Made by a program: the position numbers and the translations under genes. The notes under the pieces are model-generated. The model was given only the letters and a program-made list of their open reading frames with translations, was not told the origin of the DNA and made no database searches. Source: Betaproteobacteria bacterium (GTDB taxonomy: Bacteria > Pseudomonadota > Gammaproteobacteria > Burkholderiales > Burkholderiaceae_D). From it: a stretch of 51,704 nt of DNA. The stretch lies in the NCBI GenBank assembly GCA_013287275.1, contig JABDED010000009.1:7761-59464 (forward strand), read 5' to 3'. How positions within the stretch are numbered: the stretch's first letter is position 1; each line of letters begins with the position of its first letter. Shown here one piece after another: positions 46,101 to 51,704 of the stretch.

Positions 46101-47385
46101 GGGGGCGATCATCCATTGCTGGAAGCGCAGCATTGCCAGCAGCATACCTGTGCTGGAAAGCGCTTTTGTATCCTGCCTGGAAACGGGCAACCTGCTGTTC
46201 GCCAACCATGCCGCCAGCGCCATCGCCTTGCTGGTGATAGAAAAAAACGAGCCGCTGGACGAGGCGCTGAAGACCATCAAGAAGTACATCGCCTTCACCC
46301 GGCAAAGCCACTATGACGTCGTCACCGAGATCATCCGGCTCAGCGAGCAATTTGCAGCCTGCATGAAAGGGCTGACCAAGACGGAGACCAGCCTGGACGA
46401 CGACAGTTTCAGCGAAGCCGAGGCGGTAGCGACCTTCACCAAGGCCAGTTACGGCAGCGGCATTCCGCGTTTCCACATGCTGAAGCAGGTGACTGCCTTC
46501 ACCTTCGGCCAGTATGCGGAAGCGCTGGAAGCGGCCCGGCAAACCGAGCAAAGCCTGCACTATGTCAGGTTGACCCTGATCGAAGCCACCCATTATTTTT
46601 ACCACGCGCTCACGCTGGCTGCGTTGTATCAGGAGGCCGACGTTCAGCAGCGAAAGGAATACAAGGAGCTGCTGTTGCAGCGCGCCGCCAGACTGAAGTG
46701 GTGGGCCGACCATTGCCCTGAAAATTTCCTCAGCCGCTATACGCTGGTGGCAGCGGAGATCGCCCGCGTGGAAGGCCGCGAACTCGATGCGATGCACGCG
46801 TATGACAATGCGATCAAGCATTCCAGGGAGCATGGATTTATCCAGAGCGAAGGCATGGCCAATGAGCTGGCAGCCCGGTTTTACCTGTCCCTGGGCTTTG
46901 AGCGCATAGCCGCCGCTTACCTGCGCGAGGCGCGCTACTGTTTCCTGAAATGGGGCGCGCTGGGCAAGGTGAAACAACTGGATACCCGATATCCATGGCT
47001 GGACGCGCAAACGGCGCCGAGCGGCACTCTTGCGTATGACGCCAGGCTGGAAAACCTGGACATGATGAGCGTGGTCAAGGCATCGCAGGCCGTTTCCGGC
47101 GTCATCGAGCTGGAGCAGCTGATCAAGTCCCTGCTACAGATAGTGATAGAAAATGCCGGCGCGGAACGCGGCCTGCTGATGCTGCCGCATGAACAGGGTT
47201 ATCGCATAGAAGCGGAAGCAAACACCATGCATAGCGGGGCCGAGGTGAATTTCCTACGGGCGTCGACCACCACCCAGCTGGCGCCGGAAACCGTGTTCCA
47301 GTATGTGATACGCACGCAGGAAAAAGTGCTGCTGGACGATGCCTGCCTGGATAACCAATTCTCGGGGGGATGCCTACCTGTTTGA
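43177..47385 (+). CDS. Kinase-like/AAA/GAF part of a hybrid sensor, frame ends in GAF
   Basis: The first 1402 codons of a very large sensor protein. Residues 8-270: Ser/Thr-kinase-like domain with HKDIKPANLL (D127), the APE-type MAPEQTGRMNRSVDSRSDLYALG (quoted MAPEQTGRMNRSVDSRSD), but G146 replaces the DFG Asp (ITGFGIAS) and no beta3 Lys is evident (KPVLIVQPA). Residues 290-470: AAA-type ATPase, Walker A GYSGIGKSS (328-336), Walker B LIIFLDDLQWID. Residues ~500-1320: helical, TPR-like. From ~1330: the start of a GAF domain. The frame stops after 1402 codons because of a sixth G in the run at 47364-47369; dropping one G continues the reading into the next feature. AAGG precedes the start. Confidence 0.85.
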   Translation: MLKFDGYTLTQKLRKDSEFTVARGYRNGDQKPVLIVQPAAEHPTTPVQLRLQHEFNLRHELDPSWAAQPLDLISTGGKTTLILEDVGGQPLDQLLGSAIELPLFLRIAVGICASLGRLHQQDIIHKDIKPANLLVDAASGISRITGFGIASRVPREQQAPLPVEVIAGTFAYMAPEQTGRMNRSVDSRSDLYALGVTFYEMLTGSLPFSASDPMGWVHCHIARQPTPPSRLRPDIPEMLSAIVMKLLAKTAEMRYQTAAGVMADLSRCLEQWAEKSFIAPFVLGTRDASRRLMIPETLYGREEQKKTLLDAAGRVVVNTNPELVLVSGYSGIGKSSLVNELHKAILQPRAFFISGKFDQYKRDIPYATLAQALQNLIRQLLSQSERELLVWRQAILKAVGNNGQLMVDLIPELRFVIGEQATTIELAPDEALNRFQTVFRQFLGIFAVSERPLIIFLDDLQWIDPASLKLLEHLMTHSEVRHVLFIGAYRDNEVTAAHPLMLAKDAIQKTGAGVHEIVLAPLREGDVARLVADTLRSEVAATATLSLLVYEKTEGNPFFTIQFLTSLAEQRLLAFDAISASWAWDVERIRAMDLSDNVVDLMISKLQRLPDATQNAFKYLACLGNSASIETVARMAGKSEDETHADLWHAVRMGLLIRNNGHYRFQHDRVQEAAYSLIEQEQLPQLHLQIGRLLLSTMSAEAIDEDVFSVVNHMNRGIELIADQREKDRLCFLNLLAGRKAKDAIAYASARSYLIQAIALLPEDAWHYNYQDTFAIYFALSECEYLTAHYEQANLLFDLIFEHANSSLDKARLYILQLTLHQISGRFDSATEVSLQALSMFGVNFPRSDADIQAAVQREKELVNSQLQGRSVADLADLPLIDDTEARVILELLTEMAPSVWNSNPKIYPLAILTTLNFVLRHGNSEAASFAYSSYAILSASMGDIPAAMEFSELALLLNDKFKDSKRKGRLLFNQGAIIHCWKRSIASSIPVLESAFVSCLETGNLLFANHAASAIALLVIEKNEPLDEALKTIKKYIAFTRQSHYDVVTEIIRLSEQFAACMKGLTKTETSLDDDSFSEAEAVATFTKASYGSGIPRFHMLKQVTAFTFGQYAEALEAARQTEQSLHYVRLTLIEATHYFYHALTLAALYQEADVQQRKEYKELLLQRAARLKWWADHCPENFLSRYTLVAAEIARVEGRELDAMHAYDNAIKHSREHGFIQSEGMANELAARFYLSLGFERIAAAYLREARYCFLKWGALGKVKQLDTRYPWLDAQTAPSGTLAYDARLENLDMMSVVKASQAVSGVIELEQLIKSLLQIVIENAGAERGLLMLPHEQGYRIEAEANTMHSGAEVNFLRASTTTQLAPETVFQYVIRTQEKVLLDDACLDNQFSGGCLPV

Positions 47386-48388
47386 ATCGCAGCCGCGCTC
47401 GGTGCTGTGCCTGCCCCTGCTGAAACAGGGAAAAATGGCGGGCGTGCTGTATCTGGAAAACAAGTTGACGCCGGGGGTATTCACGCCGGGGCGCATCGCA
47501 GTACTGGAGCTGCTGGCTTCGCAAGCGGCGATCTCGCTGGAAAACGCCAGCCTGTACCACAACCTGAAAGAAGAGAACAATGACCGCAAGCGGGCTGAAC
47601 TCGCATTGCAGCAGCACCAGGACCAGCTGGAGCAAACCATACGGGAACGGACGGCCGAAGTGGTCAGACAAAATCTGGAGCTGGAGCGCGCGTACAAAGC
47701 CCTGGAAGACGTCAGCCTGACCGACCAGCTGACCGGCCTGCGCAACCGGCGCTTCCTGCAGCAGCAACTGGATATCGATATCGCCATCACCGCGCGCCGG
47801 TATGAGGAATGGCTGGGCAATGACAGTGAATTGCAGCCTGAAGACATGGACCTGATTTTCTACATGGTGGACCTGGACCACTTCAAGTCCGTCAACGATC
47901 AATACGGGCACGCTGCCGGCGACCGGGTCCTGGTGCAGATACGTGCGCGCCTGGAAGAAGTGTTCAGGGAATCGGACTTCCTCACCCGCTGGGGAGGCGA
48001 AGAGTTCCTGATAGTGGCGCGCTCTACCAGCCGTTCCGACGCAGCGACCATCGCGGAACGCATCCGTCAGGCGATATCCGGCAGGGAGTTTGAACTGGCC
48101 GACGACAGCAAGCTGGCGCGGACTTGCTCGGTCGGCTTCGCCTGCTACCCTTTCCTGCCGTCCACGCCCCGCCTGCTGTCCTGGTCACAGGTAGTGGAAC
48201 TCGCCGATCAGGCACTGTATGCAGCCAAGCGCAGCGGCCGCAATGCCTGGGTCGGCTATTTCGGCACGGAACACACACATGCCGAGAATACTTTCCAGCG
48301 GCTGATGGAGAAAGCCGCGCTGGCAAAACCGGACCCCGAACTACAAGTGGTCAGCAGTAAAGATGCCGTCTTGACCAAGCAGTGGTAA
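47339..48388 (+). CDS. C-terminal GAF half and GGEEF diguanylate cyclase (shifted frame)
   Basis: This open frame overlaps the end of the preceding one. After the homopolymer it continues the GAF domain (DAYLFESQPRSVLCLPLLKQG; quoted PRSVLCLPLLKQG), then a coiled linker (ERTAEVVRQNLELERAYKALEDV) and a diguanylate cyclase: DQLTGLRNRRFLQQQL, YMVDLDHFKSVNDQYGHAAG and RWGGEEFLIVARST. GGEEF is an active-site version, and RESD five residues before it is the inhibitory I-site. Full-length joined product would be about 1736 residues (5211 coding bases after removing one G). Independent translation start is not evident. The true start is therefore most likely that at 43177. Confidence 0.85.
   Translation: MPAWITNSRGDAYLFESQPRSVLCLPLLKQGKMAGVLYLENKLTPGVFTPGRIAVLELLASQAAISLENASLYHNLKEENNDRKRAELALQQHQDQLEQTIRERTAEVVRQNLELERAYKALEDVSLTDQLTGLRNRRFLQQQLDIDIAITARRYEEWLGNDSELQPEDMDLIFYMVDLDHFKSVNDQYGHAAGDRVLVQIRARLEEVFRESDFLTRWGGEEFLIVARSTSRSDAATIAERIRQAISGREFELADDSKLARTCSVGFACYPFLPSTPRLLSWSQVVELADQALYAAKRSGRNAWVGYFGTEHTHAENTFQRLMEKAALAKPDPELQVVSSKDAVLTKQW
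47364..47369 (+). other. G6 homopolymer causing the frame break
   Basis: Six Gs in TTCTCGGGGGGATGCC. With five, codons TCG GGG GAT GCC TAC carry the GAF domain straight through in the same frame as the downstream part; with six, translation ends in FSGGCLPV. Could be a sequencing or assembly error, a genuine frameshift, or a length-variable switch. Confidence 0.85.
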
Positions 48389-48558
48389 AAGCGGCAATGC
48401 CTGCCTGCTAGTTGTCGGTTTACCCATATTCCGGTGCTGTCGGACCAATCCCCTAATCGCCCTGGCATGCTGCCACAAACCGCCCTGCCCGGCCTGCAAA
48501 AAATACGTAAGCCCTTATTTTCAAACAAATTTTTCTTGTAACATTGCGGACATTTTCC

Positions 48559-48588
48559 TTGACGCGGCAATTGCGCCTTGCGTACACT
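48559..48588 (+). promoter_or_regulatory. Predicted sigma70 promoter of mltD
   Basis: TTGACG (48559-48564) and TACACT (48583-48588) are separated by 18 bases, about 40 bases before the mltD start codon. Confidence 0.6.
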
Positions 48589-48628
48589 CACACGATCCTT
48601 TAAATCCAAGCGTCGAGTGTGATCGCCT

Positions 48629-50212
48629 ATGAAACTATTCCGACATCGACTATCCCTTGCACTGACTTCGGCACTACTGGCATGGGCCAGCCCACAGTTA
48701 GTCCATGCAGGAGAAAGCGACTTGTATGCGCTGGAAACACCCAGCAGCGCACCGAACCTGAAAGCCCCGCTGATTCCTATCGAAGCAAGCCAGGAATCGC
48801 CAGAAAATCCCTCCCCGGAAGCCGCCACCTCCGCCACTGCTGCGCCTGAAGTAGACCTGTGGGAAAGGATACGCAACGGCTATGCCATTCCCGATATCGA
48901 CAACCCGCTCGTTGCCAATCAATTGAACTGGTACAGCTCCCGTGCCGACTATATACAGCGTACGGTAGAGCGCGGCTCCCGCTACCTGTTCCATGTGGTG
49001 GAAGAGCTGGAAAAACGCGGCATGCCGACCGAACTCGCGCTGTTGCCGTTTATCGAATCTGCATTCAATCCGCAGGCGATGTCCACGGCCAAGGCCTCCG
49101 GCATGTGGCAGTTTATGGCAGCCACCGGCCGCGACTTCAACCTGAAACAGAATATGTTCAAGGATGACAGGCGCGGCGTGATCGACTCTACCGACGCAGC
49201 GCTGACCTATCTGGAGCGGCTGTACGGCATGTTCGGCGACTGGCAACTGGCGCTGGCCGCTTATAACTGGGGTGAAGGCTCAGTGCAGCGCGCGATCAAG
49301 AAGCAGCAGGCACTGGGCTTGCCGATAGACTTTGAAAGCCTGTCTGCGCAGATGCCGAACGAAACCAGGAATTACCTGCCCAAACTGCAGGCAGTGAAAA
49401 ATATCATCGGCCACCCGGAACAATACGGCATCTCGCTGCCCAAACTGGACAACCAGCCGTATTTCGTAACGATAGAAAAAACCCGGGATATCGACGTCAG
49501 GGTCGCGGCCAAACTGGCGGAACTGTCGGTCAGTGAATTCAATGCGCTGAATCCGCAGTTCAATCGGCCGGTCATCACCGGCGACAGCAGCACCAAGATC
49601 TTGCTGCCGATGGAAAATGCTGAGCTGTTCAGGGAAAACCTGAGCAAATGGCAAGGCCCCCTGTCTTCCTGGGCCACGCATACGGTAGGAAAAACCGAGC
49701 GGGTGGAAAGCCTGGCGAGCAGATTGGGACTGAAGCCGGAAGTGCTGCGCGAAGTAAACCTGATCCCGGCAAAAATGCTGGTAAAGGCCGGTTCCACCTT
49801 GCTGATACCAAAATCGGCGAAAGCGCCGGATCAGGATATTTCTATGGAGATTGCAGAAAAAGCGCAATTGATCATAGAGAAAAATCCTCCTCCCGGCCGG
49901 CAAGTCAGTTTCAAGGTCGGCAAGCGCGATAGCCTGAACTCCGTCGCCAGGCATTACAAGGTCAGCGTAGCCCAGCTGAAGAGCTGGAATAACCTGAAAC
50001 ACGATAATATAGCCGCCGGCCAGACCCTGCAAATCCATCTTCCTTATGTGGCTGCGACCGCCGCCAAGGGAAAACCGCTACGGGTGGCCGCACACGGGGC
50101 TGCTGCGGCCAAACCGGCGCAGCGTAGTACCGCTGCCGCCAGCGGACACAAAGCAGCGCCTGGCAAGGTTCTGCTGGCCAGCGCCAAGCCTGTGAAAAAA
50201 CGGCACGGATAA
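48629..50212 (+). CDS. mltD: Membrane-bound lytic murein transglycosylase D-like
   Basis: Cleaves peptidoglycan glycan strands to 1,6-anhydromuropeptides. 527 residues: signal peptide to about residue 27 (cut after VHA), a linker, then the SLT domain with catalytic E143 in LLPFIESAFNPQAMSTAKASGMWQF (quoted LLPFIESAFNPQA) and NWGEGSV, and three LysM-type repeats (around 275-330, 345-395 and 413-465; VSFKVGKRDSLNSVARHYKVS is quoted SFKVGKRDSLNSVARH). Unlike E. coli MltD, the signal has no lipobox Cys, so the protein is probably soluble in the periplasm. Ala/Lys-rich tail at the C-terminus. A sigma70-like promoter (48559-48588) and a strong terminator flank it. Confidence 0.93.
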   Translation: MKLFRHRLSLALTSALLAWASPQLVHAGESDLYALETPSSAPNLKAPLIPIEASQESPENPSPEAATSATAAPEVDLWERIRNGYAIPDIDNPLVANQLNWYSSRADYIQRTVERGSRYLFHVVEELEKRGMPTELALLPFIESAFNPQAMSTAKASGMWQFMAATGRDFNLKQNMFKDDRRGVIDSTDAALTYLERLYGMFGDWQLALAAYNWGEGSVQRAIKKQQALGLPIDFESLSAQMPNETRNYLPKLQAVKNIIGHPEQYGISLPKLDNQPYFVTIEKTRDIDVRVAAKLAELSVSEFNALNPQFNRPVITGDSSTKILLPMENAELFRENLSKWQGPLSSWATHTVGKTERVESLASRLGLKPEVLREVNLIPAKMLVKAGSTLLIPKSAKAPDQDISMEIAEKAQLIIEKNPPPGRQVSFKVGKRDSLNSVARHYKVSVAQLKSWNNLKHDNIAAGQTLQIHLPYVAATAAKGKPLRVAAHGAAAAKPAQRSTAAASGHKAAPGKVLLASAKPVKKRHG

Positions 50213-50237
50213 GCCTGGAATTAAATATAGGCTATAA

Positions 50238-50275
50238 AACAAAATGGCGCAGATTACTCTGCGCCATTTTTATTT
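50238..50275. terminator. Bidirectional intrinsic terminator
   Basis: AAAATGGCGCAG (50241-50252) pairs with CTGCGCCATTTT (50259-50270) around a 6-base loop, followed by more Ts. It serves mltD and the convergent TPR gene. Confidence 0.92.
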
Positions 50276-50337
50276 TCCCTGATCAAATCGGCCCGGAATC
50301 CAGGCCTCCTTGTACCTGCATAAGCAGGGTGATAGCC

Positions 50338-51588
50338 TTACTTGGCCTGGTTGGCGTAAATGATCCAGTAACGGGCCAGATCGGCAGTGCCGTCCTTGCC
50401 TTGCACCGATTTCAAAATCTTGATGGCATTGGCTTTCTTGCCCGCCTGCAGATAAGCAATACCCAGGTGCAGCTTGGCATCATCCGGATGCTTGATATTG
50501 TCCTTGGCGATACCTTTTTCCATCAGTGCCAACCCCTTGTCGACCTGGCCGGCAGTGACGTACAGATAACCCAGGTTAACCAGGCCGGTGCCGTCCTTGC
50601 TTTGCTCGGCATCCGCCTCGGCAGCTGCCAGGCCTTTATTACTTTCAGCCAGGTTCTTGTTTGCCAGGTCACGCAGGCGCTTGTGGCGCTCTGCTTCCGG
50701 TCCGGTGCCAAGGACGCCGGATTTATAGCCCTGATCTATCAGTTTGATGGCTTCGGACGGGTAGCCGGCTTGCAATGACAATTGCGACATTTCCATGAAA
50801 TCGCCGGTCTTCGTCAGCTGGCCTACCGCCAGTTTCAGGCGATACACGTCCAGCGCAAGGCGTTCGGAGAAGCCGGGCTTGCCTGGCAGACGGCTCAACA
50901 TATCCGTCCACAATTCTTTTTTCGGATAGTAGGCCAGCAATTTTTCCAGCGCATTGACATAGCCGGTCTTGTCATTTTGCTTCAATGCCGCGTTGGCATA
51001 CAGCTGCAGGCTGGTTTCGCTTGGCGTACGGCCTGCGCGTTCATCCGAAGCCAGGTCCGCCTGCACTTCTTTCAAAGTACGGCCGAAGTCGCCGCTCATG
51101 TACAGGGACTGGATCAGGAAAGGGCGCATCGCCGGGTCGTTGCCGCCGTCTGCATAAAAACGCGTAATCGATTGCACAGTCTTGGCGTAATTGCCCGCCT
51201 TGTAGTAGGCGCCAGCCAGGGCTTTCAGGTAGGTCAGGTGATCCGGACCAGTCAGCTTGTTGGTCGCCAGCACGGCTTCATAGGCACGGATTGCGGTATC
51301 GTTATCGCCTGCCGCTGAGGCTACTGCCGCACGCATGCGCTCAATCGTGAAATTTTCGCTGGCATTTTTACCGCTGATACTATCGGTCTCGTGCAGTTTG
51401 GCCAGCGCTTCCTTGTATTTTTTAGCTTTAAACAAGTCGCCGGCAGCTTGCACATGCTTGCCTATCTCCGGACGCATTGCTTCCTGCGCGTATGCAGTAT
51501 TGCCGACGAAGCCGGTCAATTCAGGGACGGAGCTCAGGCCGATGACAGCGAGCAGTACAGCCAGACGTGACAGTCGAAATTGCTTCAT
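50338..51588 (-). CDS. Exported tetratricopeptide-repeat protein
   Basis: A 416-residue secreted protein: a signal peptide (residues 1-33, cut near AYAQE) followed by repeated helix-turn-helix units of the TPR type, for example KYKEALAKLHETDSI, NDTAIRAYEAVLATN, GNYAKTVQSITRFYADG, GTGLVNLGYLYVTAGQVDKGLALM and AKLHLGIAYLQAGKKANAIKIL. TPRs mediate protein contacts, so a periplasmic scaffold is likely. No enzymatic domain. ATG 51588 has GAGAGATC upstream; an alternative TTG at 51603 is possible. It is alone on its strand, convergent with mltD. The 100 bases to the right edge hold no identifiable gene. Confidence 0.85.
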   Translation of the reverse strand: MKQFRLSRLAVLLAVIGLSSVPELTGFVGNTAYAQEAMRPEIGKHVQAAGDLFKAKKYKEALAKLHETDSISGKNASENFTIERMRAAVASAAGDNDTAIRAYEAVLATNKLTGPDHLTYLKALAGAYYKAGNYAKTVQSITRFYADGGNDPAMRPFLIQSLYMSGDFGRTLKEVQADLASDERAGRTPSETSLQLYANAALKQNDKTGYVNALEKLLAYYPKKELWTDMLSRLPGKPGFSERLALDVYRLKLAVGQLTKTGDFMEMSQLSLQAGYPSEAIKLIDQGYKSGVLGTGPEAERHKRLRDLANKNLAESNKGLAAAEADAEQSKDGTGLVNLGYLYVTAGQVDKGLALMEKGIAKDNIKHPDDAKLHLGIAYLQAGKKANAIKILKSVQGKDGTADLARYWIIYANQAK

Positions 51589-51704
51589 GTTTTGATCTCT
51601 CAATCAACGAATTTAATGAATTGTGGATTCAACACCAATGATGCGGAGTGTATACCATGTTGCGTGCCGAGTTTGCAAAAACTCGACGATGGCATGGCAG
51701 GTGA

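Noticed and set aside
47339-47385. Programmed +1 frameshift at the G6 run
   Set aside because: Possible in principle, but no slow codon or stop codon follows directly to stimulate a shift. The simple one-base insertion reading is adequate, so it is left as a hypothesis only.
1-51704. tRNA, rRNA, CRISPR array, prophage or transposase
   Set aside because: None found by eye: no clover-leaf sequence with a CCA end, no regularly spaced direct repeats with unique spacers and no integrase or transposase-like translation.

Overview
The window looks like chromosomal core sequence of a betaproteobacterium, most probably order Burkholderiales, family Oxalobacteraceae. The basis is the rpsP-rimM-trmD-rplS order, the GbsR-cydP-cydABX cluster, the DUF3579 and DUF2214 proteins and the general character of the proteins. 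No phage, insertion sequence, tRNA, rRNA or CRISPR array was seen. Gene density is high, and most genes have recognisable families.

Layout. 1-6.3 kb: the 5' part of prfC (cut by the left edge), a lone periplasmic solute-binding protein, an exported S1/P1 nuclease, a putative outer-membrane barrel and sppA. 6.4-12.9 kb: a five-gene leftward fatty-acid or acyl-CoA operon (histidine-phosphatase-fold protein, SDR, acyl-CoA dehydrogenase, SDR, acyl-CoA ligase) facing a divergent LysR regulator. 13-17.6 kb: DUF3579, a CobD/CbiB-like membrane protein, a CoA-type NUDIX hydrolase, then the ribosomal operon rpsP-rimM-trmD-rplS. 17.7-22.7 kb: a TM2-domain protein, the etfB-etfA-acyl-CoA dehydrogenase operon with a long hairpin-bearing leader, and a TusA-like protein. 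22.8-26.5 kb: alaS-yhhY-NUDIX. 26.6-31.3 kb: a small secreted protein, a glycerophosphodiesterase, a CaiB-type CoA transferase, and a LysR/MDR-oxidoreductase divergent pair. 31.3-36.3 kb: an ACE-like M2 peptidase, a 2TM/LytS/LytTR signalling set and elaA. 36.3-40.9 kb: DUF2214 and the cytochrome bd oxidase operon. 41-48.4 kb: a bacterial lipoxygenase divergent from a very large sensor protein. 48.6-51.6 kb: mltD and a TPR protein.

The most unusual part is 41-48.4 kb. A lipoxygenase with a complete iron-ligand set faces a 1,700-residue-class protein: kinase-like domain, AAA-type ATPase and TPR-like region, GAF domain and an active-looking GGEEF diguanylate cyclase. Its reading frame is split by one surplus G in a G6 run inside the GAF domain, and its kinase-like domain lacks the DFG aspartate and apparently the beta3 lysine. 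Whether this is a sequencing error, a switchable homopolymer or a real gene split is the main open question.

The metabolic content hangs together. The acyl-CoA ligase and dehydrogenases feed electrons to ETF (etfBA). CoA thioesters are also handled by the CaiB-type transferase and the CoA-type NUDIX hydrolase. The bd oxidase provides a high-affinity terminal oxidase under a GbsR-type repressor.
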